A stretch of 64,000 nucleotides of DNA from Rotaria sp. Silwood1 (lineage: Eukaryota > Rotifera > Eurotatoria > Philodinida > Philodinidae). Of the stretch, positions 1-13,100 are shown one piece after another; the first letter of the stretch is position 1, and each line of letters opens with the position of its first letter. Under the pieces are notes generated by a model that was not told the origin of the DNA, made no database searches, and was given only the letters and a program-made list of their open reading frames with translations. Location: positions 1,956,529 to 2,020,528 of the forward strand of contig CAJNOP010000012.1 in NCBI GenBank assembly GCA_905250075.1, in the 5' to 3' direction. The position numbers and the translations under genes are program-made.

Positions 1-562
1 TTAACGTGAATAGTGTACCCACAATTCCACGTAAGACGCGTTCAATCTTAGATTTCCAATTCACTTAGACGAAGACGTAATTTTAGTTCGAACGCTCACA
101 TATTCAGCAATGATACAATCCATCAGACTAAATTACTTATGTACAGTGATGCGAAAAACTTCATTGATAGTCCATCGAATAAAATAATTATTTTTATTAT
201 ATGTATTTTCTGAAGCGAATGTATTTGAGAAATGTTCAGCATTGGCAACATGGCTATGATGGTATATAAAATATTATTCTATCCACAACTAGTGTTGCAT
301 TTTGTTAAAAAGAATTTTGACTAAAAAGTTTCTTTTTTTTGTGGTTTATTCATAAATTTATAATTATGTCAATGAATATGATTGATTACAATCATCGTTT
401 TAATAAACTTATAACATAAATAGTTGAAATTACTAGTGGAAAATGTAGAAGCAACAAGGCTATTCATATCGTGAATAAAAAACAATGAAAACGAACTCTA
501 ATTATTCTAAGCGGACTTTTACAATAAAAATAACCGAGTATTGAAGATAAGCTATTCTAAAT
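1..562. other. AT-rich intergenic DNA, left edge
   Basis: No open frame or recognisable RNA is supported here. The segment lies downstream of the stop codon of the minus-strand glutathione transferase, so its right end should hold that gene's 3' UTR and polyadenylation signals. I see nothing else that can be named. Confidence 0.5.
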
Positions 563-1449
563 CTATTCAACATCATAATTTACTTTGCCTTCACGTATTG
601 TGTCTACATATTTGTGAATGATTTCGTCTGGTACTTTAGTTTTTTTAACAACATCATTTGCTTGCATTTCTTTAAACCAAGTAGCAAGTTTAGGTAGTTT
701 TCCATCAGCATTTAAGACGAAACCATTTTCTTTTAATGTTGGAAAAAGTTCAAACCATGGCCATATCATGTAATCAACCATTGCTGGTTTTGATCCGCCA
801 AAAAATTTATCATGAAGTACATCTTCATAAGCAGTTAAACTTTGATTTAAATCTTCAAAATTCTTTTGTCCCTTCTCTGCAAATGCTTTATAAAAAGCTG
901 ATCGAACCTAATAAAACAAGATAAACATTTGTTTATATTGAAAAGAATTTTATTTACGCCTCCAAATCTTTCAGTGAGCATTTGTTGTTTAGCTTTGAGG
1001 TAAGGATCGACAGGATGAAGACGATGTTCTGCATACAAATCATCAAGATAATTACTTATAATAAGTGATTCAGGTACTGATCGAACTTCTTTCGAATCAT
1101 GATCGATCCATTCTAATAATGGAACTTCACCAACTGGATTCTTTTTTAAATACCAGTCAGGTTCATCATTAAGATTGATATATACTTCTTCATATCTAGA
1201 ATATTTTTAGAAGTATTTAAGAAAGATAGATAAATAAATATGCTATAAACTTACGGAATATTTTTAGCAGCTAAGACAAGTTTAACGCGTCGAACGAATG
1301 GACAAAACCGCATACTATATAATCGTAATTGATTTTCTTTCAATGGTGGACATTCAGAACCTATTTAATAGTATTTATAGGATTGAAGAAAAACATTAAA
1401 AGTCCTTTGAATTCTTACCTGATTTCAAATGTTTCTGAGCAGTTGTCAT
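563..1449 (-). CDS. GSTO: Omega-class glutathione S-transferase
   Basis: Four exons on the minus strand: 1449-1419, 1360-1255, 1195-958 and 907-563. The intron phases agree throughout and give about 239 residues, the usual omega GST length. The N-terminal thioredoxin-like fold carries [18 protein letters not shown], the CPF motif of omega GSTs, in which a catalytic cysteine replaces the Tyr/Ser of other classes. A typical glutathione-site stretch [11 protein letters not shown] and an ES..I..YLDD segment follow. The C-terminal all-helical domain contains [13 protein letters not shown] and [12 protein letters not shown], both characteristic of the class. Expected function is glutathione-dependent thioltransferase and dehydroascorbate reductase activity in the cytosol. 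The start is the first ATG (1449) before [16 protein letters not shown]. Introns are 47-62 bp. Class assignment is firm; the exact orthologue is not determined. Confidence 0.9.
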
Positions 1450-4285
1450 TATGAATAAAATATTAAATTTTATTTGATGATAAAACACCAATAAAAAAAT
1501 GAATATGCAGTAAAAAAAGCAAATTTTTTTGCTTATTTATATGTGTTACATAAATTCTGCATCGTCATGATGATCCACTCGACAAGCTTTTTTTCTTTTC
1601 TGTCGGAGTAAATAAATACTTGAAGAACGTGGTCTATCAGCAAGTATAAGTCATGATGACTCGCATTGTATTTTTTTCCTCTTGAAACGAGGAACGAATC
1701 ATAAATATACATTATTATGTAATGCCTTAGAAATTATGATAGTGATTTAATAAATTCAAATTAGAGCAAACTACTAACACTTCTTCGTGGAAGAATCTTA
1801 CAAAATCATACATCATTCTTATTATAAGATTCTTGCAAAAGTTTGATGATCGAAATCTCTTAAGACCTTATACGATCGTTCAAGATCATAATTATAGATC
1901 TCACTTTTACAATTGGTTTTGTGCATCTAGATAAAATATTTAAGTAATTAAATACGTTCTGATTTAGACGTTATTTTTTTACAATTGAAAATATATCTTC
2001 TATGTAGCGGTGCTGATCTGCTAAAAATTACTCTAAAGATAATTCAATCGATTTGATTAAATAGACGTTGGTGTTCTTCGATTTAATTTCTTTACTTTTT
2101 TTAAGCGTATATTTGCATTTTCATTTAGGTGTTTTTTTTATAAATAACTCATGTTTTGGCACTGCCGTCGGGCATGTCTCATAACTTGAACCGATCTGAG
2201 CTATGACGCTAATCAAGACTGCTTAGACGCATCAACGGTATCAAAGTGCATTGAAAAACGATGCATTCATGTCAGTTTTAACATATTTCAAAAATGTTCA
2301 TCCGGTTCAAATGCTTATCATTTGTTTAGAATATGGGATTTAATCGACAACAACAATAATAAAAGGTAAAACTTACTATCTTCTTTGGAAGTTACTTATT
2401 TGCTGTGTAATATTTTCATAGATGCTAATAGAAAATAGTTGTTGTTGATGTTCTCATCATTTTATATTACAATGTCTACAATTATTTATATTCTACTAGC
2501 ATAATATTTGGAGATTCAGTTAGAATGGCACTCAAAATCAATTCATTTGTGCAACAACTTTGCACTTTCTTTTATAGAAATAATATTGAGGAATGTACAC
2601 ATTTCGAAAAAATACTTATTTTCGACTTTATCCTCTATTTTTTATCATTTATCATTATATTTTTTAAATAATTTTTTTAAATGTTCACGTTGATATTCAT
2701 TGAATACATTCGTATCTCTAGATGAAGTAAATGACCAACAATTCAGTTGTTCCATAAACCATACCCATGAGAAAATTTTATTGATTATTGACTGAAATGC
2801 ATGGATTGACTTCATGTGACTAACTATTGTAAATCTGGTTCATAATAAGATCAGATTATGAAAAAGTTATGATCTTCAAAATAGAAAATATTTGATTTAA
2901 TAAGTAGTTTCACTATAGGTTCACATTTATGCTCTTTGAAGATTTCGTATCACACATTGAGCAATTTCTATCGAGCACATGAGAATCATTTATTTTCTGT
3001 TAAAAACGAATTTTTTTTAAAGAAATATATCCAAACATGAAATTGATGAGAAATAATCATTTGCAATAAAAAATTCCTGAGAGAAACCGTTATCCTAAAC
3101 TCCTGTGAAAAAAAAAATTTTATCTGAAAAATTGGCAGATGATATATCATTCGATAAAATGTTTCACACTGATTCCAAATACGTCTTTATTTTTCTATGC
3201 AAGGGCTTGTGCGATGAAGATAACGTGAAAAATCTTTAAAAATCTTAGTTTTTTAAAAACCTGTATTCCAGTTCAGAAACATTTACGCTTACTCAGTATA
3301 TGTTCCAGATGTAGAAGAACATTTTCTGAAAGTTTCGTCGATATCGGATTAGTAGAAAAAAGTAGCGGCTAACTTTACTGAAAGCGTCTTTTTGGAAAGC
3401 ACTTAGTGTACAAAGAATACTCATTTTTCACAACGAAAGTTTTTCTTATCAATCAATTTATTCTTTAATTCTATTTATTGTTCACAAAAAAACGCATTCA
3501 ATAACATCAAATTGTTTTAAATCTTGACAGATTATTGTACCTACTCAGTACTAAATACTACAAAGTTTGAATTCTGTAACTTTCACTGTAGACGAGAATC
3601 TGTAACAACACTATCATGAGCTAATTTTTCGGTTTCTTTCATCATCTTGGATAACATTTTAAAAACAATACAAACCTTTCGAAATAAAAGAAAAGCTCAT
3701 ATCAAGTTATCATCGTTTATATATTTGATTATTCTCTAGACTGACTAATAATTTTAATCGTGCTGGTTTTTTATCGATTATTCATTGACATACAGAAGCA
3801 TTAAATTTGTTTCATTCCTTTTTGATTCCATTTTCGCATCGTGCAATATTACTTCATTTCCAACCTCATAATTTCTCCTTTAATGTTACCCAAACGTTTT
3901 CTATAGGCCACATATAAGCTAGTCTTACATCACAATTTATTGATTCAATTCGATTGATAAAAACTTGTTTGACGACATCAATAGCTACGCGCATCCTTTG
4001 TTTTGAATTTTAATCATATTATCAAATGACATTAAAAAGATGAAACAAATTTAGTGTTTTTTTTTTTATGCGAAGGAACGATAGATAAAATACCAACATG
4101 ATTAAAAACTATTAATCAGTCACGATAGTAATCAAATATATGAACGTTGATTACTTGATGAGTTTCTTTTTATTAGAGAGAAAATATCTTTAATATTCAC
4201 TTAAAGAATGAAATTAAAAAAGAAATTCAATACTTGGATGAACATTATAAAATGACTCATCATTTATTTCTGTCTGATAAAAATA
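1450..4285. other. Intergenic, AT-rich, no supported gene
   Basis: This 2.8-kb stretch lies between the divergent 5' end of the transferase and the 3' end of the ANKRD42-like gene. Short open frames exist (for example 2508-2693) but have no recognisable domain or codon bias. About 3100-3420 is slightly less AT-rich and resembles decayed repeat sequence, but I could not pair it with another copy in the window. No tRNA-like cloverleaf was found. Confidence 0.45.
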
Positions 4286-7173
4286 TTAAGAATTGACTGA
4301 GTTTCTACGCATAAATACTAGTCCTGTTTCTTTTTCAACATGTTTTTGTCGTTTGTTTGACGCTGATGATGGTTTTTTAGTTTTTTGTTCAAATGTTCCA
4401 CTTGGCAGTCGTTGCTAAAGAAATATTTAGAATAATTTTAATAAATATGCAATAAAAAATCATACGCGTGTATGTTGCATTTTATCTTCATATGTTCTTA
4501 AAGCAGTAACAAGACGAACAATTTCATTTCGACATTCATCTAATTCTGATTCACGTTTTTCTCTTTTAAGTCTTTCAAATTCTAACTGAGTTTCAAGTTC
4601 TTCAATTTTTCTAAAATAAAAAAATTATTTTAACTTTTATATGCAAACAAATCATTTATGAATATATAATACCTTTGTGAATTTTGTTCAAGTGTTTCAC
4701 GTTTTTGATCATCATCTAATTGTCCACCTAATTGTCGATAATTTTTTTTTGCTATATCAACTTGTTTTTCTAATTCATCAAGTTTAGTTTTTGCACGTAA
4801 ACGTTCTTCTTCTTTTGGTGTTAATTTTCTACGATGGCCTTGCTTTGTTGATTCATTTTGATTACGTTGTTGATTTGTTTCAGTTTTATCAGCACCACCA
4901 CCTAAGATTTTTAAACAAGCTAATTGACCAAAGCGTCTTGCTACATCTTTTGGTGTTTCACCACTTTGAGTTGTTAATTCCATTGATGCACCCATTTCAA
5001 TTAACCATTGAATAATTTTTAAATGTCCTTGACCAGCTGCTTTATGTGCTAATGTAGCACCACGTTCATCACGCTCATTTATATTAACAACACCTTGTTC
5101 AATTAATAATTTAACATGTTCAAAATCTCCATTATATGCAGCTACATGTGCAGGAAAAGTAAGATCTAAAATAGAAATTTTTGGTTTTTTGTGTTTCAAG
5201 ATAAATTTTATTTTACTTTCGGCTTGTTCTGGATGATCTTGTTCCCATTCAAGTGCATCCAAATATCTACAACAATCTTCTTTAAAAAATTGTTCAGCTA
5301 AAGATTTTGGTGTATCACCATGATCATTTCGTGCACCTAATATTGATGATATATCACGATGAACTGAGACAATAAATTTTAAACATGGTAAATGGCCTTC
5401 CATTGCTGTTAGATGAGCTGAATGATCAATCAAAGAAATCTATTATTATATATATTCAAATAGGATTATATCGAAGTTTCTATTCAACTTAATAAAACAT
5501 TAAACTGTATTCCATTAAGAAAGCAAATAATAGAACATGACAAATTTAATTTGAAAGTCTCCAAGACACTTACTAAACTCTCATAAGAATAAGTGTCTGA
5601 GAGATGTAGACATTGACGATGAAGTAACATATCAGAATTTGCTGTCTTTTCTAATGTTACACAGAATAGTGAGTTTAAACTTTTTTTTTTTTTGTTAAAC
5701 GGACTTTCGACTTCTTGTTTTTCTAATTATAACTATTGAGAGATTGTCCTTCTGCATACAATAATTCAGAAGTTTTTGTCGATGTCTTAAACATCTTGAT
5801 ATTTCTATCGGTGATAAGGCATATCAAGTTCGTCCACCTAGATTATCTTCCAGTATTTGTCCTTGAGAAAACCGATAGCGAGAACAAGATGATACAGATC
5901 GAAATTTTCTCCGTAGAGGATCACACAGTAAAATTTTAGGGTAAGTGAGTGAGAAGAAGATCATTTTATATTATTCTACCACCCACAATATCCTCAATGT
6001 TCGGGAAAATGATGATTTTTAATCAAAAGTGCTTTACCTTTCTAAAGAGTGAAAATTGTGAGACATTCTAGATGGTACATGTAGTAGTAGAAATCACTAC
6101 TCATTATGATTACAAGAGCATCAAGTAAAAATTCATTGATTTCGAAAGACGAAAGTCATTCCTTTGAAAAAAATTCACAAAAATGATTAAAAATTTTATC
6201 GACATTTTGAAAAATGGTCTTGAAAAAATAAAGAGACCGAGCTGGAAATGTTAGAGATTACTAAACTCATCATCATCTACAGCATATCAATAACAAATTA
6301 GGCAATTTTGATATGTCAATTCATTATCAGTTCCTGATTCTCTCAGGAGCTTATTTTTAATAATATCAGTTTATTCTAACAATTTATTGAACAAATCTTT
6401 CTCACCAGCCGTATTTCCTTCATTATCAACATCGTCTAATTTTGCACCCCATTTAACAAGCATTTGTAAACATCCAAGTCTTCCATGATATGCTGCTGTA
6501 AAAGCTGGTGTCCATCCAGTGACATCCATATGATTGATATCCTAAAATCATTCAATATCGATAGATAAAAAAAAGTGAACACAAAAGAAAAAAAATTTTT
6601 ACTGCTCCTCCACGTAAAAGAGTATGAACAACAAAAGAATTTCCATGTGTACAAGCCATATGCAGACAAGTTTGATTGCGTCGATCACGTGTATGTAAAT
6701 TAGCATTATTATTAATTAAAGCCTATAACTATCTTTAATTAAGTGAAAAAGTTTAAAAAGAACGAAAAAACCTCACTTGTACACATGCATCATGTCCTCG
6801 AATTGAAGCAATATGGATTGGTGTCCATCCTTTAGGTGTTTGTGCGTCTACATCAGCTGATTGCCATAAAAGCCAATGCATACACTTTATCAAGATAAAG
6901 AAAATATAATAATAATAATGATGGTACAAAAACTCAATACTAACCTCTAAGCTTCCTGCATGAGCTGCCCAATGCAAAGGTGTAAATTTATCGTCATTAC
7001 GTGTATCAATTTCATTAACATTTGCTCCTCGACCAACTATTAATTCGAGTTCTTTAACATTATTTGCTCGTACAAAATCATAAATTGTTTTCGATGCTTA
7101 ATAAAAACAAGTATATTATTTATAAAAATTTATATTAAACAAATCTACCTTGTTTATCTTTACTTTGAGTCAT
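4286..7173 (-). CDS. ANKRD42: Ankyrin-repeat protein, ANKRD42-like
   Basis: Eight exons: 7173-7149, 7096-6945, 6884-6777, 6722-6603, 6541-6406, 5417-4673, 4610-4466 and 4414-4286, all in phase, giving about 519 residues. The protein is mostly ankyrin repeats. TPLHWAAHAG opens the first. CMHWLLWQSADVDAQTPKGW then matches the CLHWLLWHGAD signature that I know from vertebrate ANKRD42. GRLGCLQMLVKWGAKLDDVD and AHLTAMEGHLPCLKFIVS also follow that protein closely, as does a second block, FPAHVAAYNGDFEHVKLLIE and HKAAGQGHLKIIQWLI. The C-terminus is a charged, probably coiled-coil region (KLDELEKQVDIAKKNYRQLG, then a Lys/Glu-rich helix). For exon 6 I chose the acceptor at 5417 because it keeps the phase and joins NTA to AHLTAMEG; an upstream AG (about 5440) does not fit the phase. 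Ankyrin arrays are protein-binding scaffolds; the partner here is unknown. Confidence 0.85.
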
Positions 7174-8929
7174 CGTATTTTTTTTCTAAATAGACGTTTA
7201 GTGTTTAATAATTGATTTCAATTGTACAATCGAAATACATTTATGTTGCTATGAGCAAGCCTTTATTATGATGACAAAATGATTGCAATTGGACATGTTT
7301 ACATAAAAGCAAAAATTTAATATATATAGAATGTTATTATTAACAAAAAAAAAACTAAATGTAAGTTCGACATACAAATGTATATGTAAATATATTTCAT
7401 GACTATTATAAATCATTATTCGTGTAGTCTAATCCGATTAGAGATAATTATCGAATATGGTTCATTTTCTAAAGAAATATGATTTAACATAGATAGAATA
7501 GGAAATATTCTTATTTTATTATGATGATTCTCTTTTGTTTAATTATCGTTAAGTTTACAATATGATTTAGTCTAAAGGTCGTGGTAAATTTCAAATTGTT
7601 ACTAACTTCTACTACATCTCTGGTTGCCAACTTCTGACAAAAATTAATGATTTACTTCTCTACATAATTAATAATCATTATCAGAATAGCAGATATCATA
7701 GATAAAAAAAAATGAGAAATGTTATTTCGCTGATACTAGCATTTTCTTGACTACGATGATTTTGATTTTTTAGATATTTCTCGAGTAATAGGATTCAAAA
7801 GAATGAATAATTACATTTATATTAGTTCAAATTCGTAGAATTTTTTCATTTACATGTCTTACTGTTCGTTAATTATTTTTCAATTATAATTGTTTTTGTT
7901 TTTCTTCAAAAAGTTATAATTCTTGTTGCTGAAGATTTACTTTTCATTGATTATTTGAAAGAAGAGAAATGAGTAGTTATTGCAGCAATCATTGTAATGC
8001 TAGAATAGAGAAAAATTTCCAATAAAAACATGATCAAGTACAAGAAAATAAAGTGATAAGCTATTTAATTTTTAGGTAAATATTAAAAATATTTTAGTCC
8101 GGCAGCTTTCAACAAAATTGAAGTATCAATACGAACCTGATCATATCATAACCACAATTTGATATACTATTCATCTGTTATGACTCAATTATCGCGTCCA
8201 TCGTAATGTAATTAAATGATTGGATGTAGAGAATTTACATGTTTTTTCTAAATCAAAAATGTAGTGTTATATCACGCTTTGAAAGTGGATTGGAACTTGG
8301 TACTGATATTATAGTGAATGCCGCTATGATTGCTAATTTCTCGTCTTGCAAACAATCGACGGAAAGTAAATCCTAAGACAATAAACCGTGCACACGATTT
8401 TTTTTCGATTCGTAGAAATTTCGAACAACTGAAATTTATAATAATATTAATATACACAGATTTCAAAACTAGTACCAATTTGAAATTTACCACTCATTGT
8501 TAGTCGATGACTATTTGACTGTAACTATTATTGAGATATTAAAATATCATGTATTGAAAAATGAATATATGTATATAGAATGAGTTTGATGTTTATGTAG
8601 AATAAATAATTTATATAACAGGAAATTTTCGGTTTTTTTAGCGACCATTTTCAATCTTTGGAATTGTATGATAGAAAAAATTAACAGTACAGCAAAAACT
8701 AAAGATGAAAAAACAAACATTTACACGGAAAAAGAAAACATCTATAATATATAAACCAAAGATGATATAGGCGACGTCATGAGATGTATGTACATCTATA
8801 GATATACAATATCATATACATATAATATCGTGAAAATAGAATGTGGGTGTGGACATAGCTCTTCTCTTCATCCACATACTTATACCCTTTTGCTGTACTT
8901 ACTTTGTGAATAAGACTATAATAGCTGTG
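7174..8929. other. Intergenic, no supported gene
   Basis: AT-rich DNA upstream of the ANKRD42-like gene, so its promoter should lie near the left end. A short motif, GTGGGTGTGGA, occurs at about 8844 with CATCCACA downstream; related motifs recur near 48640 and 53200. No ORF here looks coding. The 73-codon frame at 8272-8493 shows no domain. Confidence 0.4.
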
Positions 8930-9475
8930 TCCAGTGGCGTAGCCAGAGATAGGACTGTTCGGTGATCACCCACGAATTTTCTGAAATGATACGAACAGTC
9001 CAATGTGAAAAAACTGTGATGCACAGACATGTACAAAGACCTCGGTAATGTCAATTAAATACATTTTATCCTGTAGTGATCGAATCAAGTCATCCAGAAA
9101 GATCAACTATATTCTCCATTAAATCGATTATTAAAATGATGACTATTCAATGGTATTTTTTTGGCAAAATACTTGTTATTTCACATAAATTCGCTAATGG
9201 TTGTATTTATGCTTACTTATGCTGCTTGACATAGTATATTTAAATATGCGGCAGTGCAAGAGTGCATTGGCGTATCAGTACAAAAATAGCGAGCAAGCTC
9301 ACCTTTTAATTGAGACTAACGAACTTCTTTTCTACAAACATCGGTTTTTGTAATAGTAATAAGTTTTAAAAAAAACGGTCACCCTATTGATTTTAGTTGC
9401 TCATGTCTGCCAGCTACTCAAAATGATCTAGCTGAAAAACGTCTCATGACTTTCAATTTCCTAGCTACGCCACTC
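8930..9475. mobile_element. hAT-like non-autonomous DNA transposon (MITE)
   Basis: The left end reads CCAGTGGCGTAGCCAGAGAT and the right end, on the opposite strand, GAGTGGCGTAGCTAGGAA. These are imperfect terminal inverted repeats sharing AGTGGCGTAGC. The element is flanked by GCTGTG on both sides (8924-8929 and 9476-9481), a six-base direct repeat best read as a worn target-site duplication. CAGTGGCGTAGC-type termini are common in hAT-superfamily elements, which duplicate 8 bp on insertion. The 546-bp interior has no transposase reading frame, so it must have been mobilised in trans. The family call rests on the termini only. Confidence 0.7.
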
Positions 9476-9481
9476 GCTGTG

Positions 9482-10131
9482 CTATTTTATTTTATGTCAG
9501 ATAGCTCTAATTTTGTTTTTGTGTATAAAACTACGAACAAAAAACTTGTAACATGAAAACATGTTGTTACCATTTTTTTTTATAATAAACAGAAAACGAG
9601 ACAACAATAATCAAAATAACTTAACTCGACTCAAAAAGTGACGCAAATTGCCTACCCCTGAACGCAATAGCTAAGTTCAGGAACTTTTATGCTAGTTTAT
9701 ACTAAAGGCGAAATTAAACTGTTGTTTTCTATGATTGAATAGCTAAAATCATGCAAATTATTAATAGGTGTTACTTTCCATTGCCATCAAAGTCAATTTT
9801 GTAATATCAAACAGATTACGATTCGGAAGTGTTTATAGCATTATTTGAATATTGTAAAAGTGTATTTTGGATTTTTTAGCCAATCTTTATTTGATTGTCT
9901 ACAGTATTTCATACTCTAAATATGAGTTGCTTTGATGTCTTGTTGAAGCGAGAAGAAAGTATGGTATTGATTAATAGACCGAAAATAAAAGATCTTTTCA
10001 ATAAGATATATCAATGAGAGTATTACTACGAGATCGTTTGTCGCCTCTAATAATTGAATCAAATTCAAGATGAATTTTTATACAAACAAATAAATAAAAC
10101 ATGTTTCAAAAAGAAATTAATCAAATTAATT
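9482..10131. other. Intergenic, 3' flank of the FES/FER-like gene
   Basis: AT-rich sequence between the hAT-like element and the stop codon of the minus-strand kinase. No open frame, repeat or RNA could be supported. The right end should contain the kinase 3' UTR. Confidence 0.4.
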
Positions 10132-13100
10132 TTATTTTGAAGAACCAAAAAATGGTAATTTTGGTAAAATAGATTTTTCTTTTTTTAAAAGTTCAACAAT
10201 TTTTTCAAAATTATGTCGATCCTTTGAATTCAATAACCAACAATTAGTCATTATTGCATAAATATTTACTGGACATTTTTGTGGTTGTTTAAGACGTTCA
10301 CCTAAATCAAAATAATTATTTAAATAATGAATCCTCTTTTCCACAAACGATAAAAGCCCACCCTATCCGAACCCACACAAAATAGCAATGTAGACCATTG
10401 AATAGATTAGTTCATCGTTTTTTCTGCTTTTTTATTAACAGACAAACGTGTACGTATTGACATTAATGAGAGACAGCTATTCAAAACCTGGCAAGAAGGA
10501 AACATGTTTAGTTATACGAATTTTTTAAGGAATTACGCGTAGTCTAGATATGCAATGATGTATATTTTTATTAAGATGACTAACATATGGACCAATCTAT
10601 AACTTAAAAAATTAGAAATCTCATAAAGTTGAGGATCATGGTCCGTTGAAATTACGTGAGAGGTTTTCAGATTCAAAAACAAGTGTCACTGTGAGATGAT
10701 TACGATATCCATTATTGAAGCACTCAGAAAATTTGCGCTAACTGTTTCATAAAAATGTGCAATATTAAGATCCACGGAGTCCTGATGATAGATAAATGTG
10801 TGAATGAGAAAGGTAGTGTAATGTACGTGTTACTCAGATTATCTGATAACAAGGAATCGGAAGAACATACAAGTCAATTTTTAGTTCGTCGATAACTATC
10901 AAAATTCACAGACTGTTTGATAGCCTCAAATCATTGAGTCTTTTAACGTCTATGCTTGAAAGCGAATAGCATCAAAGCTACAACATCAAAACAAGTTGAT
11001 CACAATAAAAGCCCAGTAGATTACTTTTACGTGAGGGAGGGATATTACAAAAATAAATCAATAAAAATGTTTACCTCGTTTTACAGCATCAATAACTAAA
11101 TGATTATGTTGTATATTAGCATAAGGTACTGCTGCTTTAGAAAATACTTCCCATATTGTTATACCATAGGACCAAACGTCTGATTTATTTGTATATGGTC
11201 CTAAAAAAACAAATATTACTAAATAATAAAAACAACAAAAACTATATAGTAAAATCTAAGAAACCATTTGATAAAACTTCAACAGCCCACCAACGTACTG
11301 GAAATTCTTTAATTTGACTAAAATATTCTTCATCTTCATGAAGACAACGTGAAAGTCCGAAATCAGCAACTTTCACTCGTCCATTTTTGTCCACTAAACA
11401 ATTTCGAGCTGCTAAATCTCTAATAAAAAGATTTTTTTTTCAATACAAATTTAATCTCATTTAATTAACATACCGATGAATAACATGATTACTTTCTAGA
11501 TATGCCATTCCTTTTGCTATTTCAGTACATATTTGAATTAATTGTGACACGCGGAAATCATTATTTTTTAAATAATCCCTCAGACTTCCTTCTATAAAAA
11601 AAATAAAAATAAACTATTTTAATGTCTCTAAATATTCAATATACTTTCAACAAGTTCCATAACAATCATCAGAGGTTCATGATGTGCGGCAATACCAAAT
11701 AAATTAACAATTCTTTTATGTTTATATCGTTTAAGTAAAAGAGCTTCATTAATAAAAATTTCTCGATCTTTTGAACTTCGATCTGCAATTGTTGAACGAA
11801 GTATTTTGACGGCAACTGGAGTATTTCGATATTCACCACGAAATACTTCACCAAAATTTCCCTGGTCAAAAAAAAACAATAATCAACATATTGAAAAAAT
11901 TTATGAATAGTCTTCATAATTAGTTTTCTCTCAAGATAAATGGCCCACTTTCAATAACAACACCTATTTCAAGACTGGAGACATACATGCTTGCCATTTT
12001 TTTTTTGGATTATCAATACATTATTATCTTTTATCTTACTTGGCCTAACTGATCAAAGACTTTAATTTCATCATTATTAATAATATAATTCGGTCTTTCC
12101 ACTGGTCGGATTAACCGTGTTCCATTGTCACTAAATTCCAATTTGTGACGTGTATAAAATGTAATCAACTTTGGAACTGTTGGTTTAGTAATACCATTCT
12201 CTTGGAGTGAATACATCTAATAACATATGTATAAATAAAATGTAAAAAGAAAAAAAAATTCATTTTATTCTTACATTATCTTTTTCATTAATAAGAAAAT
12301 GGCTATCTTTTAATTTACTAGGATCATTTTTATCAGTCCATAAAATCGATAAAACAATTTTTTCTTCATTATTTATGCGAATTAAATAATCTCCTTTTTC
12401 ATTTAAAAAACTAACACTTTGAGCACGTGGCATAAGACCATGAAAATATGATTGATCTTCAAGTCGATCGGATAACTAAATAAGACAAACAGAGAAAAAA
12501 AATTTTCTAGCGAAATTCAGTTATTTATTCTTACACCGGTAGGTATTTCTGCATGCAATGAATCATCATCTTTTAATCCAGCATCTTCAAATACTTCTTG
12601 TAAATCATTTTGTAAATTTTCTTGCCATGCTATTTTTATTCGTAAACTTTCTGCTTGTTGGTTTTGTTGAAATAAAGTTTTTCGTCCATAATATGAACTA
12701 GATATCGAATAAATAATTTATTAAAGAAAAGAATAATTGAAACTACGAACAGATCTTTATATTTTAGTTGATCAGTAATTCGAAGAGCATTTATTAATTC
12801 ATTATTATCTTTATTTAGATCATCTGTCAACATTTGAATTCTAAAATATAAGATTAATTAAAAACAAAACAAAAGAAAATAAACAGACATTTTTCATTCA
12901 TACTTTTCTTTTAATGCACCAATTGTTGAAGCATTGATTACTGATTCATCAATAATAATTTGGTTGGCTTTAAGATTCGATAAGCCAGATGTTTGAAGAA
13001 GTGTATCATTGAATACTATGGGGTTCTTTGTCATCAATGGAATACTATTCAAATAATTTCGTTTAACAAGAATAAATAATTGAAATAATACAAACTTTGA

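Noticed and set aside
2150-2260. Less AT-rich patch considered as a tRNA or small RNA
   Set aside because: No cloverleaf, anticodon arm or T-loop consensus could be formed.
5417-5440. Upstream splice acceptor for ANKRD42 exon 6
   Set aside because: It does not keep phase with the GGTGAGAAAG donor of exon 5; the CAG at 5418-5420 does, and restores the repeat sequence.
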